DNA of 13,166 nt, taken from positions 1 through 13,166 of the forward strand of contig JAQUNE010000025.1 of assembly GCA_028717765.1 (NCBI GenBank), written 5' to 3'. A program made the translations under genes and the position numbers. Shown here one piece after another: positions 6,818 to 13,166 of this stretch. How positions within the stretch are numbered: the stretch's first letter is position 1; the number at the start of each line of letters is the position of its first letter. A model generated the notes under the pieces. That model did no database searches and had not been told where the DNA came from. It was given only the letters and a program-made list of their open reading frames with translations. This stretch comes from Candidatus Omnitrophota bacterium. Its GTDB lineage: Bacteria; Omnitrophota; Koll11; Gygaellales; Profunditerraquicolaceae.

Positions 6818-8067
6818 TGCAAAAACAAAAGATCGGGATCTTAAGCTTGGGCTGTCCGCGTAATTTGGTAGATGCAGAAAATCTTTTAGGCAGGCTAAAT
6901 CTTAAGGGCTGCCAGATAGTTGATCTGGAAAATGCCGATACAGCGATTTTAAATACTTGTTGTTTCATCGATAGCGCAAAAGAAGAATCTATTGACGCAA
7001 TTTTGGATTTAATAGATTTAAAAAAGCGGGGGAAATTAAAAAAAATTATTGTTTCCGGATGCCTTGTCCAGCGCTACAAAGATACCTTAATTAAAGAGAT
7101 CCCGGAAATTGATGCTTTTATCGGTACTCCAACGCTTAATCATAGCACCAGCCGTTTTGGCTTGACACCAAAGCATTATGCGTATTTAAAGATCTGCGAG
7201 AGTTGTGTAAATAATTGCAGCTATTGCATTATTCCTAAGATAAAGGGGAAATTTAATAGCCTTGATTTAGATTCTTTGTTGCAAAAGGTCACTCTGCTTA
7301 ACCAGGAAAGAATTTCTGAGCTTAATATCGTCGGACAGGATATTACTGGTTACGGTTTAGATCTTTATGGTAAAAGAATCCTGCCTCATGCTTTGAAAAA
7401 GATTTTAGAAAAGTCAAAGAATATCCACTGGATAAGACTGCTTTATCTTTATCCCTCAAAAGAGGTAGAGGAAATTCTGGAGATAATTAAGGACGAACCA
7501 AAGATTTGTAAATATATTGATTTACCAGTGCAGCATATTAATAACCGCATCCTAAAATTAATGCGCCGCAAAACCACCAAGAGTGAGATTTTGAAATTAT
7601 TGGAAAAAATACGTAAGAAAATTCCCGAGGTAGGTATCCGTACATCAGTAATCGTAGGGTTTCCTTCAGAAACCGATTCCGAATTTAAGGAATTATTAGC
7701 TTTTCTACGCGAGGTTAGATTTGAAAGGTTGGGGGCTTTTATCTATTCGAGAGAAGAAGGCACCGCAGCCTTTGATTTTAAAAACCAGGTTAGAGAAGCC
7801 GTTAGAAAAGAGCGTTTTAATCAGGTAATGTCATTGCAACAAGAGATTTCGTCAGGCGTGAATGAGAAATTTTTAGGCAAGACCATAGAAGTTCTAATAG
7901 ACGAATGCCAGGATGGCAGATATCTTGGCCGCAGCCAATACGATGCCCCGGAAGTAGACGGGCAGGTATATGTGACTTCGCAGAAAAAGTTAAAACCAGG
8001 TGATTTTGTAAGGGTTGACATTACCGATACTCTGGAGTATGATTTAGTGGGTCAGGTTAACGGGTAA
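6817..8067 (+). CDS. rimO: Ribosomal protein S12 methylthiotransferase RimO
   Basis: A radical-SAM enzyme with two 4Fe-4S clusters that adds a methylthio group to the conserved aspartate of ribosomal protein S12. Domains: N-terminal MTTase/UPF0004 (about 3-105) with cluster cysteines C13 (GCPRN), C48 (NTC) and C82 (SGCLVQRY); radical SAM (about 118-345) with C130-x3-C134-x2-C137; and C-terminal TRAM (about 350-414). GCPRNLVD favours RimO over the tRNA enzyme MiaB. The link between the first two domains is short and the protein (416) is slightly under the usual 430-445. Around the SAM motif, the common AEGC and SRP-I-E appear as CESC and SLD-L-D, so it is a divergent member, but every cluster ligand is present. 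Its SAM-motif neighbourhood has an extra cysteine at 127. Confidence 0.92.
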   Translation: MQKQKIGILSLGCPRNLVDAENLLGRLNLKGCQIVDLENADTAILNTCCFIDSAKEESIDAILDLIDLKKRGKLKKIIVSGCLVQRYKDTLIKEIPEIDAFIGTPTLNHSTSRFGLTPKHYAYLKICESCVNNCSYCIIPKIKGKFNSLDLDSLLQKVTLLNQERISELNIVGQDITGYGLDLYGKRILPHALKKILEKSKNIHWIRLLYLYPSKEVEEILEIIKDEPKICKYIDLPVQHINNRILKLMRRKTTKSEILKLLEKIRKKIPEVGIRTSVIVGFPSETDSEFKELLAFLREVRFERLGAFIYSREEGTAAFDFKNQVREAVRKERFNQVMSLQQEISSGVNEKFLGKTIEVLIDECQDGRYLGRSQYDAPEVDGQVYVTSQKKLKPGDFVRVDITDTLEYDLVGQVNG

Positions 8068-8082
8068 GGAAGGAAGAAAAGT

Positions 8083-8667
8083 ATGAATACTGCCAATAAA
8101 ATTACTATGTCGCGGATTTTCCTTACGGTTGTATTCTTGTGGTTTTTGTTATGGTGGGAGAAGGTTTGGTGGACAAAAGTAGTGAGCCTGGTAATTTTTA
8201 CCGTGGCAGCACTCTCGGATTTTTTTGACGGATTGATCGCTAAGCGACAGAATATGATCACTGACTTTGGAAAATTGATGGATCCGATTGCCGATAAGAT
8301 TTTGGTGCTTTCTGCGTTTGCGGCATTTTTGCAGCTGCAGATTATTAATGTCTGGATGTTTATGGTAATTGTTTCGCGCGAAATCCTCATTACCTCTTTA
8401 AGATTATTTGCACTAAATAAAGGCAAGGTGCTTTCCGCAAGCCGCGCGGGTAAACATAAAACTGTCTCTCAAATGGGCGTGATTTTCCTGATTTTAGGTT
8501 TCATTGTTTTTCAGGAGATCATGAAAAGATTTTATACCTGGAACCCTGACTGGGATAATTTATTTAGGTGGAGCGTCTACGTCTTAATGTTGTTTACCGT
8601 AGGGGTGACGCTCTATTCCGGGCTTTCCTATCTTTGGGAGAACCGTAAGATCATCGCGAAATTCTAA
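8083..8667 (+). CDS. pgsA: CDP-diacylglycerol-glycerol-3-phosphate phosphatidyltransferase
   Basis: An inner-membrane enzyme of phosphatidylglycerol synthesis: it exchanges CMP on CDP-diacylglycerol for glycerol-3-phosphate, giving phosphatidylglycerol phosphate. The CDP-alcohol phosphotransferase signature is D46-x2-D49-G50-x2-A53-K54-x8-G63-x3-D67-x3-D71. All four metal-binding aspartates are present, but the usual Arg after A53 is Lys. About five to six hydrophobic segments span the 194 residues, the normal length and topology. The start is ATG 8083 with a strong AAGGAAGGAAG (8066-8076) overlapping the rimO stop. The next gene, pgpA, does the following step, which supports the PgsA assignment over other CDP-alcohol transferases. 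Confidence 0.93.
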   Translation: MNTANKITMSRIFLTVVFLWFLLWWEKVWWTKVVSLVIFTVAALSDFFDGLIAKRQNMITDFGKLMDPIADKILVLSAFAAFLQLQIINVWMFMVIVSREILITSLRLFALNKGKVLSASRAGKHKTVSQMGVIFLILGFIVFQEIMKRFYTWNPDWDNLFRWSVYVLMLFTVGVTLYSGLSYLWENRKIIAKF

Positions 8668-8674
8668 CGCCCTC

Positions 8675-9142
8675 ATGAATTTACGCCCTTCCTTGGTAAA
8701 ACTGCTCGCTTCATTTTTTTATCTTGGGTTTTTGCCGGTAATGCCTGGTACTTTTGGCAGCCTAGGTGGTTTGCTATTATTTTTCCTGGTCAGCAAAGAC
8801 CTTTTTTTCTATACGTTAGTTACCTTATGTTTATTGATTTTAGGGTTTTTAATTTGCGGTAGGGCAGAAGAAGTATTCAAGAAAAAAGATCCTCGTTACG
8901 TGGTGATCGATGAAGTAGTAGGAATGTTGATTAGCCTTTTTCTTATTCCGTATGATTTTAGGTTAATTATTATCGGTTTTTTGCTTTTTCGCTTGTTTGA
9001 TACCTTGAAGCCCTATCCCGCGTCAAGTTTTCAAAACACTAAAGGCAGTTTAGGGATCATGGGAGATGATATTGTTGCCGGGCTCTATACTAATTTAGTG
9101 CTTTCGCTTTTGGTAAGATTTGCTGTTTTTAAGATTTCGTAA
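8675..9142 (+). CDS. pgpA: Phosphatidylglycerophosphatase A
   Basis: Removes the phosphate from phosphatidylglycerol phosphate to give phosphatidylglycerol, completing the step begun by PgsA. Motifs in order: PGTFGS (24-29), D72-P-R-Y-V-V-I-D79-E80, F-D-T-L-K-P-Y-P (108-115) and G-I-M-G-D131-D132 followed by AG, all hallmarks of the metal-dependent PgpA family. Three to four hydrophobic segments fit a membrane protein of 155 residues. It begins seven bases after pgsA with no clear ribosome site, so it is likely translated by coupling. Its last 58 bases are also the 3' end of thpR on the other strand, and there is no terminator hairpin between them. Confidence 0.94.
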   Translation: MNLRPSLVKLLASFFYLGFLPVMPGTFGSLGGLLLFFLVSKDLFFYTLVTLCLLILGFLICGRAEEVFKKKDPRYVVIDEVVGMLISLFLIPYDFRLIIIGFLLFRLFDTLKPYPASSFQNTKGSLGIMGDDIVAGLYTNLVLSLLVRFAVFKIS

Positions 9143-9675
9143 ACTGGGCCTTTGGGGGTAAGTGTACTTTTAAAGAGGACAAGCTGAGTTACCAAAAAAC
9201 GCAAATTTTTTCCTACCAGATAACTTTTCGAATTATCTAATCCTTGAATAAGTTTTTCCCGATTGAGGTTTGATTTTACCCTGCCAATCGTAATATGAGA
9301 GGAGAATTCCCGTTTTTCCTTGGGGATGCCGACTTTGGCGATTTTTTCCTCTAGCCCCTGCGCGATTTTTTTTGTTTGCGTAGCGCCTTGATCAATCCCT
9401 GCCCAGACTACGCGGGGATAATTAGGATTAGGGAAGCTACCAAGAGAAATAAGGTTAATTTCGTAAGGTTGGTTTTCTTTGGCTACCTCATCTAAGATCT
9501 GGAGAATCTTTTCGATTTTTTTCTCATCACGTTCCCCGAGGAATTTTAAGGTAAGGTGAATATTCTGCGTAGCTACCCATTTTACATCTGCTTGGGAACT
9601 TTCTAGCTGATTCTTTAATTCTGCGAGGGCGTCTTTGACTTGTTTGGGTAATTCAATAGCAATGAAAGTTCTCAT
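9085..9675 (-). CDS. thpR: RNA 2',3'-cyclic phosphodiesterase (2H family)
   Basis: A 2H phosphoesterase that opens 2',3'-cyclic phosphates on RNA ends; older annotations call it 2'-5' RNA ligase LigT. The two catalytic H-x-T-x motifs are H40-L-T-L and H127-I-T-I, about 87 residues apart as expected. The N-terminus MRTFIAIELP and the near-terminal LTPKGPVYEIL are family signatures. The family usually ends about there; here 14 more residues follow (to 196), and these lie in the antisense overlap with pgpA. Its ATG overlaps the pncC stop by four bases (ATGA), so the two form a minus-strand operon. The pairing of thpR with cinA is common in bacteria, often near recA, which is not in view. Confidence 0.93.
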   Translation of the reverse strand: MRTFIAIELPKQVKDALAELKNQLESSQADVKWVATQNIHLTLKFLGERDEKKIEKILQILDEVAKENQPYEINLISLGSFPNPNYPRVVWAGIDQGATQTKKIAQGLEEKIAKVGIPKEKREFSSHITIGRVKSNLNREKLIQGLDNSKSYLVGKNLRFLVTQLVLFKSTLTPKGPVYEILKTANLTKSESTKLV

Positions 9676-10142
9676 AGCTGATCTTTTAATAATCTTAAGC
9701 TTTTGAGAGCGGCCAGCCTCCGGATTGTATCTCGGCTGCCTTTAAATTGAAATTTACCGCAGGTTTTTTGATTATTTGCGCTAATTGCAATAAATACCGT
9801 ACCAACAGCCCTTTCTTTGCTGCCTCCGGATGGGCCGGCAACGCCAGTAATCCCGATGCCGAAATCCGCCTTTGCCAGTTTTTTCACTGAATCCGCCATT
9901 TTTAGCGCCACTTCCCGAGAAACTGCGCCTTTTTTTGAGATCAGTTTGGAGGGAATCTGTAAAGTTTTTGTTTTTGCCTGATTGCTATAGCTGATAATTC
10001 CTAAGAGGAAATACTTTGAACTTCCAGAAAGATCAGTGAGAAGCTTGGCGAGTAGCCCTCCGGTACATGATTCGGCTGTAGCAAGGGTATAATTCTTTTT
10101 TATTAGGAGTTTATGTATTTGACTGACAATGTGTTGCGCCAT
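9672..10142 (-). CDS. pncC: Nicotinamide-nucleotide amidase (CinA C-terminal domain)
   Basis: Hydrolyses nicotinamide mononucleotide to nicotinic acid mononucleotide, recycling the pyridine nucleotide released for example by DNA ligase. It is the stand-alone C-terminal CinA domain (156 residues), like E. coli YgaD, without the N-terminal MoaB-like domain of full CinA. Motifs: A-E24-S25-C26-T-G-G, Y52-S-N-x-A-K57, GAVS (73-76) and GITGVAGPSGG (98-108). The ATG at 10142 gives the expected N-terminal length. No ribosome site precedes it. Instead a -10 box ends six bases before the ATG, so the mRNA is probably leaderless. It is divergent from the riboflavin operon, with overlapping -35 boxes. Confidence 0.93.
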   Translation of the reverse strand: MAQHIVSQIHKLLIKKNYTLATAESCTGGLLAKLLTDLSGSSKYFLLGIISYSNQAKTKTLQIPSKLISKKGAVSREVALKMADSVKKLAKADFGIGITGVAGPSGGSKERAVGTVFIAISANNQKTCGKFQFKGSRDTIRRLAALKSLRLLKDQL

Positions 10143-10148
10143 AAAGAT

Positions 10149-10176
10149 ATTATATCTCTTCTAATTCTGTTGACAA
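10149..10176 (-). promoter_or_regulatory. pncC-thpR promoter, probably producing leaderless mRNA
   Basis: On the minus strand: -35 TTGTCA (plus 10171-10176), a 16-base spacer and a perfect -10 TATAAT (10149-10154). Six bases separate the -10 from the ATG at 10142, so transcription should begin at or within a base or two of the A of the start codon. The -35 overlaps the -35 of the divergent riboflavin promoter in the shared TTGACAA. Confidence 0.6.
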
Positions 10177-10197
10177 GTAAATATTCTATGCTATAAT
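10170..10197 (+). promoter_or_regulatory. Promoter of the riboflavin operon
   Basis: A perfect -35 TTGACA (10170-10175), a 16-base spacer and a perfect -10 TATAAT (10192-10197). Transcription should start near 10204, just before the first base of riboswitch helix P1 (10206), so the nascent RNA begins with the aptamer. Confidence 0.8.
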
Positions 10198-10205
10198 TAC
10201 TAAAG

Positions 10206-10378
10206 TTAATCTTCGGGGCAAGGTGAAATTCCTTAACCGGCGGTCACGCACGAGCGTGCACCGACCTATCCTTTAAGGTCGGGTGTAAGCAGATGCGAGA
10301 GCCCGCGAGCCAAAAGACAAGGCATGATCTGGTGTAATTCCAGAGCCGATGGTGATAGTCTAGATGAGAGAAGATTAA
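10206..10378 (+). promoter_or_regulatory. FMN riboswitch (RFN element)
   Basis: Senses flavin mononucleotide and shuts off riboflavin synthesis. Conserved RFN blocks are visible in order: CTTCGGGGCAAGGTGAAATT, AACCGGCGGT, GCCCGCGAGC, GATCTGGTGTAATTCCAG and CCGATGGTGATAGTC, ending in GAGAGAAGAT. Helix P1 is nine perfect pairs, TTAATCTTC (10206-10214) with GAAGATTAA (10370-10378). The variable arm after GGCGGT is long and holds two local hairpins: GCAC-GAGC-GTGC (10248-10259) and CCGACCT/AGGTCGG (10261-10282). It lies directly upstream of ribBA and after its own promoter. The downstream terminator and pairing alternatives indicate transcriptional control; see the terminator entry. Confidence 0.96.
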
Positions 10379-10387
10379 GAATTGCAT

Positions 10388-10419
10388 ACCCGAAGACTAT
10401 CTTCGGGTTATTTATTTTA
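10388..10419 (+). terminator. Riboswitch-controlled intrinsic terminator
   Basis: A perfect 9-bp stem, ACCCGAAGA (10388-10396), loop CTA, TCTTCGGGT (10400-10408), is followed by the U-rich TATTTATTTT (10409-10418). An alternative pairing would disrupt it: AGACTATC (10394-10401), covering the loop and part of both arms, is the exact complement of GATAGTCT (10354-10361) in the conserved 3' part of the aptamer. With FMN bound that aptamer segment is locked, the antiterminator cannot form and the terminator forms. This ON/OFF logic is inferred from complementarity. The U tract is interrupted by A, so read-through may be appreciable. Confidence 0.8.
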
Positions 10420-10429
10420 TGGAGGTGCA

Positions 10430-11644
10430 ATGCTCAATTCTATTCCAGAAATTTTAGAAGATTTGAAAAAAGGTAAAATGGTAATCGTGGTTGATGATGA
10501 AGACCGCGAAAACGAAGGCGACCTGGTGATGGCTGCGTCTTTTGTCAAGCCGCAAGATATCAATTTCATGGCTACCTTTGGCAGAGGTTTAATTTGTGTG
10601 CCCATGGAAGAGGAACGCCTAAGGCAATTAAATTTAGAGCCAATGCTGAAAGATAAATTTAAATCTAATCAAGATGATCCTTTTGCTACAGCTTGGATGA
10701 TTTCTACAGATGCGGCTAGCGGAATTACTACTGGAATTTCTGCCTATGACCGTGCGAGGACCATCGAAGTATTGATTAATCCTTTAACTAAGTCCGAAGA
10801 TTTAATCCGGCCAGGCCATATTTTTCCTTTGAAGGCGCGTTCCGGAGGAGTTTTGGTGCGTAGCGGCCACACCGAGGCCAGCACAGATTTAATGAGGTTG
10901 GCGGGGCTGTATCCAGCAGGGGTAATTTGTGAGATCATGAATGAAGACGGAACAATGTCACGTTTACCCGAACTCTTAGATTTTTCCAGGAAGCATGATT
11001 TAAAAATTTGTTCGATTGCCAATCTGATCGAATTTCGCAGACAATCGGAAAAATTAATCGTAAAAGTTGCTCAAGCTAGCCTGCCTACGGAATTTGGAAA
11101 TTTTACCCTGTTAATTTATCGTGATTTAACCAATAATAAGGTGCACACAGCTTTAACCATCGGTGTTTTGGATCATCAGCCTGCACTTGTACGCGTACAT
11201 TCAGAGTGTTTGACCGGAGATGTCTTTGGGTCTTTACGCTGTGACTGCGGAAGGCAGTTAGAAAAGGCAATGCAAATAATCGGTAGTGAGAAAAAAGGGG
11301 TAATCCTTTATATGAATCAGGAAGGCCGCGGTATTGGGCTTGTAGATAAAATCAGGGCTTATAATTTACAAGACAATGGGTTGGATACAGTGGAGGCGAA
11401 TGAGGCCTTAGGCCACAAAGCAGATTTAAGGGATTATGGAATCGGAGCGCAGATATTAGTGGATTTGGGGCTAAAGCAGATCCGCTTGCTCACGAATAAT
11501 CCGCGTAAAATTGTCGGTTTAGAGGGTTATGGTCTACAGGTGGTGGAACGCGTTCCTTTAGAAACTAAGCCAGGCCCGGAAAATTACAATTATCTGAAAA
11601 CTAAAAAAGAAAAACTCGGGCATCAGTTGGATTCTATAAATTAA
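10430..11644 (+). CDS. ribBA: Bifunctional DHBP synthase / GTP cyclohydrolase II
   Basis: Supplies both starting materials for riboflavin: 3,4-dihydroxy-2-butanone 4-phosphate from ribulose 5-phosphate (RibB domain, about 1-203) and the pyrimidine precursor from GTP (RibA domain, about 207-400). RibB has D22-D-E-D-R-E-N-E29, the [17 protein letters not shown] block and the S-G-H147-T-E-A segment. RibA has zinc ligands C260, C271 and C273 (HSEC ... RCDC) and the NQEGRGIGL and TNNPRKI motifs. The 404-residue length is normal for the fusion. The ATG at 10430 is chosen for GGAGGTG (10421-10427) just upstream, placed after the terminator hairpin. The RibB substrate region [10 protein letters not shown] differs from the usual N-x-T-D-x-x-x-T-A-F, a divergent but plausible version. 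Confidence 0.96.
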   Translation: MLNSIPEILEDLKKGKMVIVVDDEDRENEGDLVMAASFVKPQDINFMATFGRGLICVPMEEERLRQLNLEPMLKDKFKSNQDDPFATAWMISTDAASGITTGISAYDRARTIEVLINPLTKSEDLIRPGHIFPLKARSGGVLVRSGHTEASTDLMRLAGLYPAGVICEIMNEDGTMSRLPELLDFSRKHDLKICSIANLIEFRRQSEKLIVKVAQASLPTEFGNFTLLIYRDLTNNKVHTALTIGVLDHQPALVRVHSECLTGDVFGSLRCDCGRQLEKAMQIIGSEKKGVILYMNQEGRGIGLVDKIRAYNLQDNGLDTVEANEALGHKADLRDYGIGAQILVDLGLKQIRLLTNNPRKIVGLEGYGLQVVERVPLETKPGPENYNYLKTKKEKLGHQLDSIN

Positions 11645-11660
11645 TAACAAGGAGGAAGTC

Positions 11661-12122
11661 ATGGCAAAGGTGATTACAGGCGATTTAATCGCAAAAGGAA
11701 AGAAAATCGGGATAGTTGCTTCGCGCTTCAATGATTTTATTACTAAAGACCTGGTTTCCGGATGCGAGGATACATTAGTCAGGCACGGTATTGAGGATAA
11801 AGATATTACGGTTGCCTGGGTTCCCGGAGCATTTGAGATTCCGGCAATTGCCCAGAAGATGGCTAAGGCTAAATTTGATGCCTTGATTTGTTTGGGTACG
11901 GTGATCCGCGGGGCAACTCCGCATTTTGACTATATTGCTGCAGAAGTTGCTAAGGGGATTGCCAAGGTTTCACTTGATACGGGGTTACCAGTAATTTTTG
12001 GGGTAATTACAGCTGACACTATCGAGCAGGCAATTGAGCGCGCCGGAACAAAAGACGGAAATAAAGGCCGGGATGCGGCACTTTCAGCAATTGAGATGAT
12101 TAACCTAGTCGAAAAGATATAA
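11661..12122 (+). CDS. ribH: 6,7-dimethyl-8-ribityllumazine synthase
   Basis: Condenses the butanone phosphate made by RibB with 5-amino-6-ribitylaminouracil to give lumazine, the direct precursor of riboflavin. It forms large pentamer-based shells in most bacteria. Substrate and catalytic residues are visible: F23 in [13 protein letters not shown] (54-61), [10 protein letters not shown] with catalytic H88, and E-R127-A-G-T-K-D-G-N-K-G. The length of 153 is standard. The ATG at 11661 has a strong AAGGAGGAAG upstream. It follows ribBA by 16 bases under the same riboswitch. The deaminase/reductase RibD and riboflavin synthase RibE are not in the window, so the pathway must be completed elsewhere. 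Confidence 0.97.
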   Translation: MAKVITGDLIAKGKKIGIVASRFNDFITKDLVSGCEDTLVRHGIEDKDITVAWVPGAFEIPAIAQKMAKAKFDALICLGTVIRGATPHFDYIAAEVAKGIAKVSLDTGLPVIFGVITADTIEQAIERAGTKDGNKGRDAALSAIEMINLVEKI

Positions 12123-12126
12123 AGAC

Positions 12127-12543
12127 ATGAAGAAACGTTCGCTTGCCAGAGAATTTGTTTTACAGGTCCTTTATCAGATAGATATTTGCAATCAAAGTTC
12201 TGCAGATGCCTTAGAAAATTTTTGGCAATCAAAGCTAGAAGAAGAGGTAGAGGAAGAAGTAAAGCAATTCAGCACTGAACTGGTGAAAGGGGTGATCGAT
12301 AACCTCGCTGCGATCGACGAAAAAATTACCCAGTTTGCCACTAACTGGCAGCTTGACCGGATGGCATTTGTAGACCGCAATATACTGCGTCTAGGAGTAT
12401 TTGAGTTGATCTTCAGGCCCGATATTCCGCCAAAGGTAACAATTAATGAGGCGGTGGAACTAGCGAAAAAATTTTCCGGTAAAGAAGCGGGAAAATTTGT
12501 CAACGGAATCCTGGATAAGATAAAGATAGAAGCGCATAAATGA
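12127..12543 (+). CDS. nusB: Transcription antitermination factor NusB
   Basis: NusB pairs with NusE (ribosomal S10) on boxA RNA to keep RNA polymerase elongating through rRNA operons. The all-helical family pattern is present: N-terminal RSLAREFVLQVLYQ, central DRMAFVDRNILRLGVFEL and C-terminal IPPKVTINEAVELAKKFSG ... FVNGILDKI. The length of 138 is typical. An acidic run (EEEVEEEVK, about 38-46) lies between the N- and C-terminal helices. It starts four bases after ribH with only a weak ribosome site, so it is probably coupled and, through the riboswitch, tied to flavin levels. ribH-nusB is a widely conserved pair. Its TGA overlaps the next ATG by four bases. Confidence 0.96.
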   Translation: MKKRSLAREFVLQVLYQIDICNQSSADALENFWQSKLEEEVEEEVKQFSTELVKGVIDNLAAIDEKITQFATNWQLDRMAFVDRNILRLGVFELIFRPDIPPKVTINEAVELAKKFSGKEAGKFVNGILDKIKIEAHK

Positions 12544-13094
12544 GATATGCCGACCTGCATCTGCACACCACGTTTTCAGACAGCACCTATTCTCCGCAAG
12601 AGTTAGTGCAACAGGCCAATCGTGTGGGCTTATCAGCAATTGCCGTAGTTGATCATGATTCTATCGATGGAATTGTCCCAACTTTAGAGATCGCCAAAGA
12701 TTATGATATCGAGGTTATCTCGGGAATTGAACTGACTGCCGAACATGCTGATTTAGAGATACATGTCTTGGGTTATTTGCTTGATTATACTGACCCCGGA
12801 CTAATTAAAAAGTTAGCTTCTTTAAGAGAAAACCGTGTCCAGCGGATCTATAAAATGATTGAGAAGCTAAAAGATATCGGCTTAAATCTCAATGCGCAGA
12901 CTGTCTTTGAAATTTCAGGAGGGGGCACGGTAGGCAGGCTCCATCTAGCTAGAGCAATGGTGAAGGAAAAACTGGTAGATAATATTTTTGAGGCCTTTGC
13001 GAAATATATCGGAGATAAGTGCCCGGCATATGTATTAGGTTTTCGTTTTAGCGTAAAAGAAGCAATTGCCTTAATTAAGGCAGCAGGAGGAATT
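12540..13094 (+). CDS. PHP-domain phosphoesterase (TrpH/RNase AM-like), 3' truncated
   Basis: A metal-dependent PHP-family phosphoesterase related to E. coli YciV (RNase AM, formerly TrpH), which trims 5' ends of RNA or hydrolyses 3',5'-bisnucleotides. The start is ATG 12540, in an ATGA overlap with nusB. Visible motifs: D5-L-H7-L-H9 and D14, V-D38-H39-D40-S, S-G-I-E64, H75 and G-R-L-H135. After A-A-G-G-I at 181-185 the family would continue as x-V-L-A-H-P and another 90-100 residues. Instead, from base 13095 the frame reads a low-complexity Arg/Ser/Ala/Pro run unlike the family. The reading frame stays open to the window end, but I end the real gene at the EcoRI junction. The metal sites contributed by the lost C-terminal part are missing. 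Confidence 0.85.
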
Positions 13095-13166
13095 CGGGAA
13101 AGGAAATCGTCGGCGTCGAGCTCGCCGCCGGCGGCGAGGAGGTTGTTCATCGTGATCTCCATGAGC
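13090..13166. other. Probable chimeric end: EcoRI site and foreign GC-rich DNA
   Basis: An EcoRI site GAATTC lies at 13090-13095, exactly where the PHP protein loses family similarity. The following 72 bases have about 64% GC (46 of 72 counted), against clearly AT-richer sequence elsewhere. Read on the minus strand they give a high-GC-codon reading frame (GCC GCC GGC GGC GAG CTC GAC, G or C at most third positions). This is most simply DNA from another organism joined by cloning or misassembly. Confidence 0.7.

Noticed and set aside
12848..13162. Minus-strand frame of about 104 codons at the right end
   Set aside because: Most of it is the antisense shadow of the PHP gene; only the part beyond the EcoRI site looks like coding sequence, and that belongs to the foreign segment.

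Overview
The window is about 13.2 kb of a compact bacterial chromosome with modest GC. Almost all of it is housekeeping genes, with short gaps and frequent 1-4 base overlaps. Gene content and style (rpsO-pnp-ftsK-rodZ-rimO-pgsA-pgpA, an FMN riboswitch before a fused ribBA, a short 'W-x-x-P-x-L-T' cysteine peptide, and a small secreted beta-rich protein) suggest an uncultivated lineage such as Candidatus Omnitrophota. That placement is an impression from protein style, not a proven assignment.

Layout. (1) 3-104: the last 33 codons of a PD-(D/E)XK nuclease-like protein with a terminal Cys cluster. (2) 105-426: a promoter with a palindrome over its -35 box, driving a 66-residue cysteine-containing peptide of unknown role. 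(3) 427-1387: a secreted protein (minus) and a guanine-deaminase-like CDA-fold enzyme (plus), transcribed divergently from back-to-back overlapping promoters. (4) 1410-9142: a strong promoter and a long plus-strand operon: rpsO (S15), pnp, ftsK/spoIIIE, rodZ, rimO, pgsA, pgpA. This links ribosome and RNA metabolism, chromosome segregation, cell shape and phosphatidylglycerol synthesis. The order recalls the rpsO-pnp ... spoIIIE-ymfM-pgsA-cinA-recA order of Firmicutes, but here cinA is inverted and recA is not in view. (5) 9085-10142: thpR and pncC (CinA C-terminal domain) on the minus strand, convergent with and overlapping pgpA. (6) 10170-12543: an FMN riboswitch with a transcription terminator, then ribBA, ribH and nusB. 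(7) 12540 to the end: the start of a PHP-domain phosphoesterase, broken at an EcoRI site (13090-13095). After the site come about 70 bases of GC-rich sequence that do not continue the protein. This looks like a clone or assembly chimera.

I see no CRISPR array, transposon, rRNA or tRNA. The best candidates for something undescribed are the small cysteine peptide with its palindromic promoter, and the regulatory architecture: two divergent overlapping promoter pairs, a probably leaderless pncC mRNA, and a riboswitch whose terminator copies the 5' strand of aptamer helix P1.
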